A stretch of 30,091 bases of DNA from Ichthyosporea sp. XGB-2017a (Eukaryota; Opisthokonta; Ichthyosporea), in the NCBI GenBank assembly GCA_002811675.1, contig PDIM01000070.1, forward strand, positions 70,196-100,286, written 5' to 3'. Below, one piece after another: positions 1 through 10,799 of the stretch; position 1 is the stretch's first letter, and the number at the start of each line of letters is the position of its first letter. The notes beneath the pieces were generated by a model that did no database searches, had not been told where the DNA came from, and worked only from the letters and a program-made list of their open reading frames with translations. The translations under genes and the position numbers were made by a program.

Positions 1-1
1 T

Positions 2-1215
2 TTATTGAACATTTCCAAGGAATTGAAATATTTCATTTACTGTTTTTGCCGAGCTCCAGCCCACTCCTGGAATGGAACCAGAAGCTACTCCAGTCCAGTT
101 TCCATACCCAACCATCCAAAGACCCCGATGATGTTCACTTTGATTACTTCCGTTTACTAGAGGAATTTTCCCAGACACTAGGCTTGTATCCTTGGTATGT
201 CCAAATATGTCGAGTTCCTTCAGGAACTGAGTACTTGCATTATACCCTGTACACCAAATAATTGCATCTACTTCAGCATAAAACTCCTCAACCCCTTTGC
301 TTCCATCACCTTCCCAATGAACCCCATGAGAATTAACACGATCAAAGGGTGTATAATATTGGTCCAATACACCACGAGCTTTGGCATCCCGTACCGGAGG
401 CAGCATGATGATCTTTCCTAAGGATGGAATGGACTCCCTCCCCCCTCCTTGAAGTAATGCCTTTGCAGCAATATCAAAAACATCTTTTCCCGTCATGTCG
501 TCAGGAAGGTACTCAGGAGGATTCAACGTAACCCAGAGCACTTGCTTGGCATGAGCAGACACTTCACTCAAAATTTGAGCTCCTGAATTTCCTTCACCTA
601 CAACGACAACTCTCTTAGATTCGAACAGTTCCGGACTACGATACTCTGAGCTGTGTGTATTTGAAGTCCTGTAAAATCGTTTCTCGAAGAATTTCTTGAG
701 CTCAAATCAGGAAAATTCGGACTCCGATTTCCACCCGTACAACAAACAACACACTTTGCCATCACTTCCTTGCCTTTTTCATTTGTCTTTACTCTAAATC
801 GCCTTACACTGCCTTCTTTTTCGCACTCAAATTCTGCTTTGCTCACAGACAAAACAGTAACCGGGCGAAGGACATCAATCCCCAGAACCTTTTCATAAGC
901 ACGCAAATACTCTGCCATTTCATAAGCAAAAGGGTATTCATCGGGATCCACAACACAACCTGGGCCCCTTTCTGCTTTAAGATGATCAATCATACTAAAG
1001 TATGGTAAAGAAGACCATGAATAAGTTGAAAAGAGCTTCAATGAATCCCAACGACTCTGCCAAGAACCTCCTCCTGCAGGATTATCGTCTACAACCAACA
1101 ATGACACATTCTGTCCACGTTCAGCAGCCCTTCTCTTTAAACATGCAGCTACAGCTAATCCTGATTGACCCCCACCGATAATACACACATCCACTTCTTT
1201 AACGCAAGTAGACAT
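2..1215 (-). pseudogene. Flavin-dependent monooxygenase (FMO/YUCCA-like), frameshifted
   Basis: FAD- and NADPH-dependent monooxygenase of the flavoprotein FMO family; the substrate cannot be told. The N-terminal FAD Rossmann motif GGGQSG is at residues 14-19. A second dinucleotide motif, VVVVGEGNSG, lies mid-protein, and the late CTGY motif (IWCTGYNAS) near the C-terminus. Two frames are needed: one from the ATG at 1213-1215 to about 655, the other from there to the stop at 2-4. Reading on the minus strand, the frame breaks at a short CA run (TGTGTGT on +, 652-658). Removing one CA unit in thought restores FTGLQIHSSEYR, a good match to the FMO-identifying motif FxGxxxHxxxY, and gives about 403 codons with no other defect. 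A 2-bp difference cannot be an intron. It is either a recent inactivating slip, a heterozygous allele, or a sequencing or assembly error. No introns seen. Family certain, status uncertain. Confidence 0.85.
652..658 (-). other. 2-bp frameshift site in the monooxygenase
   Basis: The + strand reads TGTGTGT (CA dinucleotide run on the coding strand). One extra CA unit shifts the frame between the two halves of the monooxygenase, exactly inside the FMO-identifying motif. Dinucleotide runs are prone to both replication slippage and sequencing error. Confidence 0.8.
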
Positions 1216-1798
1216 GATTCACAAGCCCCAAGCGAAATCCCTAGACATAATAACAAAACCTACCGCAAAATACAGTTTTGTCATGCTGGGTTGGTTGTGT
1301 TTTAGGGTTTCAGTTTGAGGATGAATAAAAGCTTTTGTCGTAGACTAAAAGTGATAGTCCAAGGTCTAAGGAGCGCCCAGTCAACCAACTATGATCGTTC
1401 CTCCACTGAAAAATAAGCAACGACTTTCTTGCATGCATAGCGCTATGCGCTGCGAAAGGGCAGGACAAGGAAACTCTGTTCTCATTTATTAAAATAGTCT
1501 GCACAGCAAGTGTGGACGAGCGAAGCTTGTGTAAGGGATTCAGTTCTGAGAAGCATAATTTTGAGGGATGGGGGTTTTATCCAATCAGAAGGCTGCATTT
1601 ATCATATATCCTCGAAAAAATTGACCGTCAAAAAGGGCCTGAGCTGATGAGAGAAAAACGCTACGCTGCGCTTCGCTCAATTATTTGATTCACGGTTTAA
1701 TGTTTGAAAGTGTTGTGATTAAGTGCGTGGCAATTGCCCAAAGTTTACTTATAAGAATCCGCCAGAGAATCTACACTCAAGCTTCGGACTTCAAGAGC
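1216..1798. other. Intergenic: monooxygenase upstream region and CWF19L2 3' side
   Basis: Holds the putative promoter of the monooxygenase (minus strand) and the 3' flank of CWF19L2 (minus strand). I see no credible ORF, RNA gene or repeat here. Short ORFs in the stretch lack any recognisable domain. Confidence 0.6.
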
Positions 1799-3385
1799 CT
1801 AAGGTATCATTTTTGTCCAGTCAAATGGCTCCCACATCAATCTAAACGACCTCAGTCTTGAGTCTCGTTCGAACTTTTGTTCAATAGGAGCATTTTTCCA
1901 AGTGTGGGGCTCAACATCTACAATACCACCTAAAATCTCCTTTAATGAACCAAAAGAAATATTCTTTCATCAATAACCCAGGTAGCTAGAAATAATGTAT
2001 CTTTGCGTACATCTGTACTGATTATATTACTTACCTCTCCAAACTGCTTTGGAAATTTTTCTTCATCTTCAATTACATGAGCATATCCATTGCAATTTCC
2101 GAATTCCACATTAAAATAGGGAAAGCCATTTGGAACACTTCGCCGAAAACCTTTGGCCTTGGTATCTATAAGTTTTTTGTTTTGAGACCACGCTGTATCA
2201 GAATCAAGGATTGCTTTCTAAATTGACAACAAGTCACAACATCAAAAAAAGAAAGGAAAAAAGAAGGGAAAATGGCATTTAGCAAAAGAAGAAAATAAAT
2301 CAAGACTTTAAATCAACATACATGGAAGACTTTGGCAAGTCCCTTACCTTGAAATACATAGGAGCCAGTTCAGAGAACTCAGGCCTAAGAGGAACACAGT
2401 GCATTATAGTGTGCCTTTCACTGCGTAGCCTTGTAACAGTCTCGAAGAAAATGCAATCCAGTCCCTGAGTTGCAAAGCATTTCACAAGACACTTTTTAAA
2501 ATTTTTAATTTCTTCAAAAACATCTTCATCAACTTCTTTCAAACTCAGAGAATGCTTCAATGTTGTAATCATACAATGATAAGGTATGAATGGCTTTTTG
2601 GAAGGTACCCTTAAGTATGTAAATACCCCCCTTGAAATAACGAAAGGAACTTCAAAACATTCACTGTCCATGCAATAAAAACATCTACGCAAGATTTGCT
2701 CCATTCGGCTTTCTTTTCGTATCGCACGCTGCTTTTTCTTTTGAAAATCTTTTTGGGGATCCAATTTCACTTTCTTTAGCTTTATAGTGTCTCCATCAAA
2801 GTCTTCGTCCCCTTTGACAACATTTGATGCAAATTCTCGGTCAAAATTACCATCGTCATTGTTTTTCTCCGCACGCAATAATTCCCTTAAAGAGACACCT
2901 TCCCTTTGGTCAGCAAAAGAAAGTGGCGTACTCTCTTTACTGATCGGCCTCATTCGCCCTTCTTTGTCTGTAAATGTAAGAGGAACGCGTTCCACTTGTG
3001 GTTTGGCCTTTACTTGTTCGATCAGATTGCGCAGCCGAGTGACTTCTTGTTCATTTCCCATAAGCTCCGCTTTTACCAATTTGGCTGACAATTTGTTCAA
3101 ATCCGTTTCAGGAGCTACCTGTTCCTTCACTCTTCCAGATGTTGACTCTTTACTTTTTTTCACATCCCCTTCGATTTTACCGACTCTTTGTTTTTCATAT
3201 TTCTTTGGCGCTTTTCCAGGTGCAATCATTTTTCCCTTAAGCTTTCGCCGTCGCTCATGCTCCAGATCCATATCACGTTCCGAAGAACTGCGACTGTATG
3301 TTGATGAAGGTGAGCTACCTGGGGGTTTACCTATGCCTTTAAAGGCCTTTGCTCTCCACGAATTATCCTTTTTCCCCTCCATCAT
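1799..3385 (-). CDS. CWF19L2: CWF19-like protein 2 (spliceosome-associated), 3 exons
   Basis: Member of the CwfJ/CWF19 family, linked to late spliceosomes and the intron-lariat complex in the nucleus. Exons: 2348-3385, 2035-2217 and 1799-1939; both introns (130 and 95 bp) are GTAAG...AG in phase 0. The product is 453 aa. The N-terminal 80 residues are basic and Ser-rich. Around residue 100 is the family block [13 protein letters not shown]. From about residue 235 come CwfJ_C_1 ([42 protein letters not shown], a HIT-like fold) and CwfJ_C_2 ([26 protein letters not shown], then [11 protein letters not shown] in the last exon, ending [11 protein letters not shown]). Human CWF19L2 is roughly twice as long because of a larger N-terminus, so this is a short form with the complete conserved core. 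It is divergent from the SPX transporter, sharing a 581-bp upstream region. Confidence 0.95.
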
Positions 3386-3966
3386 TAGTTGCCAAAACGC
3401 TCAATTGATTCTCAGGGCCTGATTTGAAGAAATATAATTTCGAATGAGATTGAAAAAGAGCATGAAAAAGATAGCGGACGGAAGTCTAACATTAGTGTTC
3501 ACTAATAGTTATCTACGTCCAGCCCAGTGGGTGGTTCATCCAAGGCTTCTCAAGTCTCACCTCCAAGTAAATCTCCAGTCCACAGACTATAATACACGGC
3601 TCGCGCCTCGCATGGTCGACTATTCAATGTACATTTACTTAATTTCTATATCAGCTGATACAGCAGCTTCTATTAGGGTTATGGCATATGTCCACCTCCC
3701 TTCCTCTCCTCCTCCCCCTCCTGGTCCTCCAGTTGTGACTTGTATATGGCTGTGCTTTGGCAATCTGCTCTATTGCTGCCTCACTTTAATCTGCGAATAG
3801 AACATGCTCTCTGCCAACAGAGTCACTTTGCTTAACTGCTGCTAAATAGTAGTGAGTGTGTATCGTTTTGTGTTAAAAGCTTGATTCTCACTAGGGCCCA
3901 ATCATCTTGTAATTTTCAATACCTCTGTGTGAAAGTCTTGTCTGTTTATTTTTGGATTATTAACCT
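3386..3966. promoter_or_regulatory. Divergent promoter region of CWF19L2 and the SPX transporter
   Basis: 581 bp between two start codons facing away from each other. It contains the perfect palindrome TATCAGCTGATA (3649-3660) and a pyrimidine-rich tract at about 3698-3728. A 118-codon + strand ORF here shows no domain and looks like chance. Confidence 0.6.
3649..3660. promoter_or_regulatory. Perfect 12-bp palindrome with AP-4-type E-box
   Basis: TATCAGCTGATA is its own reverse complement and contains ATCAGCTGAT, matching the animal AP-4 (TFAP4) consensus AWCAGCTGWT. The same 12 bases occur again at 18007-18018, also between two divergent genes. Function is inference. Confidence 0.55.
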
Positions 3967-6230
3967 ATGAAGTTTGGGGAGGAGCTTGCTCATAGTGTGG
4001 AAAAGGAGTGGCAGGATCATTATGTGAGTTACAAGCGCTTGGAAAGGCTGTGTATGAAAATTAAAATATCCTATGAAACTGCAGCTCGTACAAAATCGTC
4101 ATTTGCCATTGATAGCAAAGGTGAAGGAAACCAAGAGGGGGATGAGGAGTCTGCTCTTCTTGCTGCAGAATCTGATGACGCTTCAAATCTTGCTAGATGC
4201 ACTGAAGAGGAAGAATTGGAAGAAGGTAGGGATTTGAGTGCCGAAATACACCTTTTAAAAACTCAGTTTTGGGATATTGTGAATTCTGATCTGTCAAGCA
4301 TAAACCTGTTTTTTGGAGAAAAACTGCAAGAATGGGAGCTTCTTGTAGACGAAAGCTATCTTCAGGAGAATGACAACGATCTAGCTTTGAAAGAAGATCA
4401 GGCAAACATGGTTTCAAAATTATTTACTGCTTATGAGGAAATGTGCAAACTGCGGAAGTATTCTGATTTAAATTACTTGGGACTTCAGAAGATTGTAAAA
4501 AAATACGATAAATGTAGTGGAGAAAAGCGTCTAGTACAGTGGGAGGAAAGTTTGTCCGAGCAACCGTTTCATATCAAAATAGGCGATGTGAGTGCAGTTT
4601 TAAGACAAATTGAAGCCCGATTAGACAAAATCTCGGATAACTCCAGTGAAACCAGACTAAAAGTCAAGAAAATTCGGGAAAACGCTGAAAGAAGGAGTAA
4701 AGAAGGCTTTAGCGCACCGATTAAACCTCGCCTTATGTGCCTAGTTTTTGCCCTAAGCCTTACTGCGGCCATCTTACCCTTCTGGACACATGACCCATTC
4801 GCACATAGATGTTTTATTCTTTTAACATTTGTCACTTCATCTTGGGTCACCGAAGCAATACCTTTCTATGTAACATCCCTGTGTATTCCATTTCTAACTG
4901 TTGTACTCTCTGTGCTTAAGAACCCCGATACAGGCAATGCTTACGAAGCGCCTGTAGCTGCTGGCCTGGTTTTTGGCAAGGTTTTTAGCAGCACATTGAG
5001 CTTAGTCTTAGGTGGCTTTGCTATTTCTACTGCATTTTGTAAATATCAGTTTGAGCTTGAACTTGCCCAATTGATTCAGAGGTCAGCTGAAAAAAGGCCT
5101 AGTGTATTCATTCTCATGTTCATGTATCTGGCCATGTTTCTGTCTATGTGGGTGTCCAATGTAGCTGGCTCTATGTTGGTCACAACCGTGATGCTTCCTA
5201 TTGTAAGAGAATTGCCCACCGATTCAAGATTTGTCAAAGCATTAATTATTGGTGTTGCATTCGCTGCAAACTTGGGCGGCATGCTGTCTCCTATCTCCTC
5301 TCCTCAAAATGCCATTGCTGTATCAAAGCTCCAAGAACTTGGAAATGGGGAGCATATTTCATTTGCGTCATGGCTGACAGTATCTCTTCCATTTTGCCAT
5401 TGTGCGCTTATTGTGCTGTGGGTGTATTTGTTAATATGTATAAGACCCTTTGATATTTCCGTGATCCCTAAAGTGACATTACAAAAGCGATCTGCTTTTC
5501 ATTGTGAGCATTATTTTGTGCTTGCTATATCGGCCCTAACGGTCTTTCTTTGGTGTACTTTGACGTTCACTGAAAAGTATTTAGGAAATCTGGGAACAGT
5601 CGCCCTTCTTCCTCTAGTTATTTTTCTGTCTTCTGGAATTCTGACTAAACAAGACTTCAACAATTTTTCTTGGAACCTTATTTTTCTAATTGGTGGTGGA
5701 AACGTTCTTGGTTATGCTGTCAGGTCTTCAGGGCTTTTGCAAGTAATTGTTGATTCTTTGGCAAAAAATTTTGAGGTATGCATTGTCCTTACTATCGTTT
5801 TGTTGGTTGCGTGAACTCAATCTGAATAGCTTTATTTAATTGTTTGCCGGTTTATTTTTCTTTCGCTATGTGATAATAGGGTATCGGGCTGTGGCTTTTG
5901 CTCTTTGAACTAACTTTATTTATTATATTCATCACCACTTTCATTAGTCACACTGTTGCTGCCATTATATTGTCGCCAATTCTTATAAATCTAGGGCTGA
6001 AATTGGGACATGTAGAAGTGGTTGTAATGGCAGGGACCCTTGCATGCTCTAGTTCTATGGCTCTACCAATGTCTTCATTCCCAAATGTGAACAGTCTACT
6101 TATGGAAGATGATTATGGAAAGCCGTACGTCAAAGTTCTAGATTTTGTTCTGTATGGGGGCATTTTTTCTCTGTGTGTTGAAATTTTGCTAGTCTCTCTG
6201 GGATACCTTCTACTTGTGTCTGTTTTCTGA
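3967..6230 (+). CDS. SPX-domain SLC13-type phosphate transporter (PHO87/90/91-like), 2 exons
   Basis: Membrane carrier for inorganic phosphate with an N-terminal SPX sensor for inositol pyrophosphates; relatives sit in the plasma membrane or vacuole. Exon 1 is 3967-5775 and exon 2 is 5880-6230; the 104-bp intron (GTATGC...TAG) is phase 0, giving 719 aa. SPX: MKFGEELAHSV...W with YKRLERL at 23-29, and the late helix LRKYSDLNYLGLQKIVKKYDK, whose lysines match the inositol-phosphate pocket. The acidic insert at residues 57-85 is usual for the family. The transporter starts near residue 255, with about ten or more hydrophobic segments. Family motifs are GGMLSPISSPQNAIAV in the first half and FISHTVAAIILSPI plus MALPMSSFPNVNS in the second. 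The first ATG fits the SPX start, which normally begins MKFG. AATAAA follows the stop at 6246-6251. Subcellular site and sodium or proton coupling cannot be told. Confidence 0.95.
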
Positions 6231-6245
6231 ATAGCGACGACACTT

Positions 6246-6251
6246 AATAAA
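6246..6251 (+). terminator. Polyadenylation signal of the SPX transporter
   Basis: AATAAA begins 16 bases after the stop codon of the transporter. Confidence 0.55.
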
Positions 6252-7176
6252 TTCATATCCCCTTTTTTTGCTTTTATACCTTTTCTTGTCAAGCATTGTA
6301 TCAGTTTCTAAAAATGTAAACTTTTGCTAGTGGACTTAAAATTCATGGGGTCTGTCCATGTGTTTTGCTTTGGTAGCGTGTGGAGAGATACCAAACACAT
6401 TCCATTGATGGTCACCTTGGGACTTGGGTAACTAATTACTGCTGGTAATCATGAATGGTGACAATATTTAGGGTTAGGGTCACAATTTGATGATCATGAT
6501 CATTTGGGCTTGCGACACTTCAGCTTCATACTGCACGGCCAGCTGGGTAGATTTTTCATTCAAGTGATCTTGTTGCAAAGTTTGCAGATATTTTGACCCC
6601 TTATTTTTGTGCAAATGCCAGCTGCCTATATTACTGACGCGTTTACAGTAGTTGACGAATGACCAATCCTGAAAAGGATATGAATAATTGGCCATGGAAT
6701 TAGTTCATAAGAATTAATAATTATCCGTTCATGCTTGGCACTGTTATTATTGACTGCTGCGGTCTGGTCAGTGGTCGATTGGGACGACCGGAGCTGCCCA
6801 GATAGCTGCAGCTGTAGCCTGTGATGCTACATTCTGCTGGGACAACTACATAGCACTACTTGCATCTGAAGAATGGAACAGCGAATACTGATCCATTATG
6901 CAAGTCAGCGGCCCAAGTACAGGCCACAAGATTGCTGAGCCGAGGCATACGAAGCGAAATGAAAAAGGACCCGCGGCCCAATTTAAAGTGTATATATGAG
7001 CTGGGCATTCTGTGCAACCAAGGCTCATTTCTGAGCTTGCATGAAGCTGACGATGTACTCGCGGCTGCACTTGGTTATAGGCTCAGCATTGAATACAAAA
7101 GAAAACTGCTGCACCTTTGTAATAGCACAAGAACAACAAAATCAAGAAAATCTCAGGCAGTGTGTAAGAAGACAAA
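6252..7176. other. Intergenic: upstream region of the mitochondrial carrier
   Basis: About 0.9 kb. It contains CAGCTG at 6540-6545, an AGCTGCAGCT palindrome leading into CAGCTG at 6809-6814, and a TATA-like box TATATATGAG at 6991-7000, 177 bp before the carrier ATG. A 106-codon ORF (6860-7180) runs through the TATA box and overlaps the carrier start by ATGA; it shows no domain and I do not call it. Confidence 0.55.
6991..7000 (+). promoter_or_regulatory. TATA-like box of the mitochondrial carrier
   Basis: TATATATGAG, preceded by an A/T-rich stretch, on the strand of and 177 bp before the carrier start. Position is compatible with a core promoter; transcription start not visible. Confidence 0.4.
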
Positions 7177-8100
7177 ATGATTGATCAGCAAGCGATTGAA
7201 AAGCCCTTCTTTAAGCCACTATATGACTTGTCTCTTCAAGCAAAGCCCTTTTTGTTAGGTGGGTTCTCAGGAATGTTTGCAACTACGTGCATTCAGCCAA
7301 TTGATATGGTGAAAGTGCGAATTCAACTTGCTGGAGAGCTGGGGACAACGAAAAACCCAATGGCCATTGCGATGTCAATAGTAAGAAGCGAGGGTATTTT
7401 AAAGCTCTATGGCGGTCTCACTGCGGGACTTCTTCGCCAAGCAACATATACTACCGCCAGGCTTGGAATATATAAAACTGTTACGAACAAGCTGAGAACG
7501 GAAGATGGGCATCTCACTCTTCAAAATAAGGTTACTTCCTCGCTTTTCGCTGGTGGAATCGCTGCAGTGGTCGGAACCCCTTGTGATTTAGCATTGGTAA
7601 GAATGCAAGCTGATGGAACGCTTCCTTTAGAAAAGCGGCGCAACTACACAAATGTATTCAATGCCCTTGCTCGTATAACAAGGGAGGAGGGCTTTTTTTC
7701 TATGTGGAAAGGTTGTGCCCCAACTGTTGTGAGGGCGATGGCCCTTAACCTGGGTATGCTGGCTACTTATGACCAAGCAAAGGACTCCTTAAGCTCAAAC
7801 TTAGGTATGTCTGGATTTAGGCTTCAACTGGGGTCCAGTGCCATTGCAGGGTTTTGTGCTAGTGCTTTCAGTCTACCTGTTGACTTCATCAAGACCCGCA
7901 TCCAGAAGCAACACCATGGACACAAGCAAGAGTACAAAAATGCGCTTGACTGTGTGTTTAAAATTGCCAGAAATGAAGGTCTTTTTGTGTTCTACCATGG
8001 CTTTTGGACATATTATATGAGAATCGCTCCACATGCAATGATCACTTTATTGACGCTTGAGCAGCTAAGCAAATCATCAGCCGCATTAGGTTGGAAGTAG
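7177..8100 (+). CDS. Mitochondrial oxoglutarate/malate-type carrier (SLC25A11-like)
   Basis: Inner mitochondrial membrane antiporter of the SLC25 family, most like the 2-oxoglutarate/malate and dicarboxylate carriers. Intronless, 307 aa, the normal length, with three repeats of about 100 residues. Signature motifs are PIDMVKVRIQ in repeat 1, PCDLALVRMQADG in repeat 2 and PVDFIKTRIQKQ in repeat 3. The block GLLRQATYTTARLGIY is characteristic of this subfamily. In repeat 2 the usual basic residue of PX(D/E)XX(K/R) is Leu; oxoglutarate and plant dicarboxylate-tricarboxylate carriers share this trait, which supports the assignment. The first ATG leaves a short N-terminus before KPFLLGGFSG, as expected, with no presequence. 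AATAAA follows at 8136-8141. Convergent with TAO kinase, stops 65 bp apart. Exact substrate is inference. Confidence 0.93.
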   Translation: MIDQQAIEKPFFKPLYDLSLQAKPFLLGGFSGMFATTCIQPIDMVKVRIQLAGELGTTKNPMAIAMSIVRSEGILKLYGGLTAGLLRQATYTTARLGIYKTVTNKLRTEDGHLTLQNKVTSSLFAGGIAAVVGTPCDLALVRMQADGTLPLEKRRNYTNVFNALARITREEGFFSMWKGCAPTVVRAMALNLGMLATYDQAKDSLSSNLGMSGFRLQLGSSAIAGFCASAFSLPVDFIKTRIQKQHHGHKQEYKNALDCVFKIARNEGLFVFYHGFWTYYMRIAPHAMITLLTLEQLSKSSAALGWK

Positions 8101-8135
8101 TACTGCTAAGAAAGCTTTGAGACTGTACAAAATCG

Positions 8136-8145
8136 AATAAATAAA
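8136..8145 (+). terminator. Polyadenylation signals of the mitochondrial carrier
   Basis: Two overlapping AATAAA copies (8136-8141, 8140-8145), 36 bases after the carrier stop and only 20 bases before the TAO kinase stop on the other strand, so the two 3' ends probably overlap. Confidence 0.55.
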
Positions 8146-8165
8146 AATCTAATATTTATAACGCA

Positions 8166-10799
8166 CTACTTTTCCTTTAATCTTCCTTGCTCGCGCAACA
8201 AAGCCCTTTTCTGGTCCTCACAGTACTTTCCAAATTGGGTCTTCTCTGCTGAAAATATCCTGTCTAGGGCGCTATTTTCCACAATTTGCTTTTGTCTAAA
8301 ATCATCAAGTTCTTTCGACTGTGCCGTTTCAATCAGCTTTTTCCTCAGGTTATGATACATAATCAGACTTTCTTTTTCCTTTTCATGCTTAGCGCGCCGG
8401 TGGTCATATTCACAAGTATGGTCAAGGTCCATTTTTCGCGTTTTACTTGTGAGCTGATCATTCCATAGCTTTGAAAACTGTTCGGCAAGCCGAGACATAC
8501 GATACATGTCTTCTTCTTTTTGCCTGCGCATAAGTTCTGCATGCTCACTTTTGGGCCTATTTTTCAACAATAACTTTAACTGTGCTTTTGACTGTTTCAC
8601 TTGGACTTTTACCGTTTTGTTGTACTGCTTCTTTAGTCTAGTCTTGATAGACTTCATTTCTTTAGGATGCTGCTTGATATCCAAAATTTGCTTCCTATCA
8701 GCCCTTTTTTCTTCCTCCGCTTGAGAGTCAATTAAGTTTTGCCATTCAACCTCTTGTTGCTTCTGCTGCTGCTCTCTCACAAGTTTATGACGCTCTTTCA
8801 TTTGGACGGAAATCATTTCATGATACAGCCGATGATGCCTGTGCTTCATGTGCCGCTGCTGCTCTTTGCAAATCCCCTTCAAGTCAAGCTGCTCGAGGAG
8901 GTGCCGCCACTCCATATCCCTACGTTTTTCTAATTGCTGTGCATAGTGCTCTTTCATTGCTGCTTCATAGTGAATGCGTTCCTTTTCCTCCACTTTTGCT
9001 ATCTCCTCCTGCTCTAGACCACTAATTTCTTCTTCATGTTGCTTTTTTAGATCTACGCGCTCAGGCTTTGGTGAACTTTCCCTCTCTCTTTTTCTTTCCT
9101 CGCTTATAGATTTTAGTCTTTTCTTTAAGTTGCTAGAAAACTCTCGCACTGCTGACCTTCGTCTGCTTTCGAGACGCTTAATTTGTTCATTTGTTTCACC
9201 CGTTTCCTTCTTCGTAAATTCTTCATCTTCTTTCTTTTGCCTTGACAGCAGTTTTTCCATTTCGTGATCATGGCTTCGCAAAAGGGCTTCATACTCCTTC
9301 ATTTGACTCTTTCGATCTTCTTCAACACAATCTTCATGCTGCTTCTGTAGATGATTTAAAAATTTCTGGTGGCTTTTCTGTAACCTTTGCAACTCTTTCA
9401 GCTGTCTTTTAAGAGCATCCCTTTCTGCCATCTTTTCGTATGCCCGCTCTTCACTTACAACCCTTTCCGAACGAATTGTCGGTGTCTGTACACGGGGGTA
9501 CACTTGCCTATGGGCTGGTGGTGACTCCACGGCAGTTGGAGATAAGATCGGTGACATAAAATTAATGTCTGTAGAGCTCGACTTGCTATCCACGGAGAGA
9601 TTAGATGACTTTACACTTGATATGCTATCAATAGTTCCTGTGTCCGAACTTCCATAAAGTCCAGTACTGCCACTATCATCCTCATCCTCCGTACACACAG
9701 CGTTTCGCAACTCATTTACTTTACTAACAAAATGCTCTTTGTTTACCTCTTTCACAGCGATTTTACTTCGGCTAATAATAGATTCAATAATTGCGTTTCC
9801 ATCAACCACTGAGGTTAGGAGTGGGTGGCTACCCAAAGCGTCAGCAGATGCCCTTGCATCTGCATCTTTCTCTAGGCATCGCTTTAAAAAGTCATTGAAA
9901 GCCGAGGACCATTTTTCCGGCTCTTTAAAGTGAGGAGGATCATTTTGAGGAATGTGATACAGCGCAGACATGGCATGCATGTCAATCAATGGAGGTTTCA
10001 TTTCACCCAACTCTAAGCAAGTTATTCCTAAGGCCCAAACATCTGCCGAGCCTCCATAGGTACCTGACTCCATTGCTAGGATGACCTCCGGTGCCATCCA
10101 ATATGGAGTTCCTATGAAGCTATTTGCTGGTGATGCCAAACTGGCGGACCCAAAATCGCCAATCTTAACCGTACCGTCTTCTTTTAGAAGAATATTGGCG
10201 GCTTTAACATCCCTATGTATAAATCCTTTCTTGTGAAGGTACCCCAACGCATTTACAACACCCTTTGCAACTGACGCAATTTCAACCTCAGACAGAGGTC
10301 CCTTAAATACCTCTAAAATGTCACTGGCCGATCCAATGCAATATTCCATTGCTAACCACACTGATGTACCCTTCAAGTACGCTCCAAAAAACTCAACAAC
10401 ATTGGGATGCTTACATGCTGTCATTGCTTTGATTTCCTTGATAGCATCTTCTAAATCATCAGAACTTTTCTGAACTTTAAGTTTCTTTATGGCAAAGGTA
10501 TAACCTGTCTCCGCATGCTTAGCTCGGAAAACAGACCCGAAACTCCCGTGCCCTACCTCTTGAACTATATTATGCAAACACAAACCATTTTAAGCACGCG
10601 GTCACTCATGGGGTTGAAAAGCACAAAAGAAAGTCACAATAATACCAATACACTTACTAGAAGTAAACATTCGCTCGGGATCCCCCTCATCAAATATTTC
10701 ACTAAGGTTATCTCCCACCCTTTCGGCTGAATTGCCTTCGTTCTTTCCCATTGTGCTCTGTTCTTCTGTACCAGATTCAAAAACTGCAAAACTTCCCAC
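8166..10799 (-). CDS. TAOK: TAO-family Ser/Thr kinase (STE20 group), 2 exons
   Basis: Kinase of the TAO branch of STE20 kinases, which in animals acts upstream of p38/JNK MAPK and Hippo signalling and on the cytoskeleton. Exon 1 is 10658-10799 and exon 2 is 8166-10564. The 93-bp intron is GTAAGT...TAG in phase 1 and joins MFTS to IQEVGHGSFG. The product is 846 aa. Kinase domain about 44-300: glycine loop GHGSFGSVF (52-60), AIKK with Lys 74, HRDVKAANIL (164 on), DFG 184-186, activation segment SASLASPANSFIGTPYWMAPEV, and the TAO-specific MNAMSALYHI-like block (DMHAMSALYHI). A Ser-rich linker follows, then about 450 residues of highly charged E/K/R/Q coiled coil to the end, as in animal TAO kinases. 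The catalytic set is complete. The start is the first ATG of exon 1; a second in-frame Met lies 16 residues later. Convergent with the carrier, divergent from cortactin. Confidence 0.95.

Noticed and set aside
1310..1504. 64-codon minus-strand ORF upstream of the monooxygenase
   Set aside because: No domain, no sign of splicing to the monooxygenase, which has its own good start at 1215.
3444..3800. 118-codon + strand ORF between CWF19L2 and the SPX transporter
   Set aside because: No domain, contains the palindrome and a pyrimidine tract, sits in a divergent promoter.
6860..7180. 106-codon + strand ORF overlapping the carrier start
   Set aside because: No recognisable domain, runs through the TATA-like box, and overlaps the carrier ATG in another frame; more likely upstream DNA.
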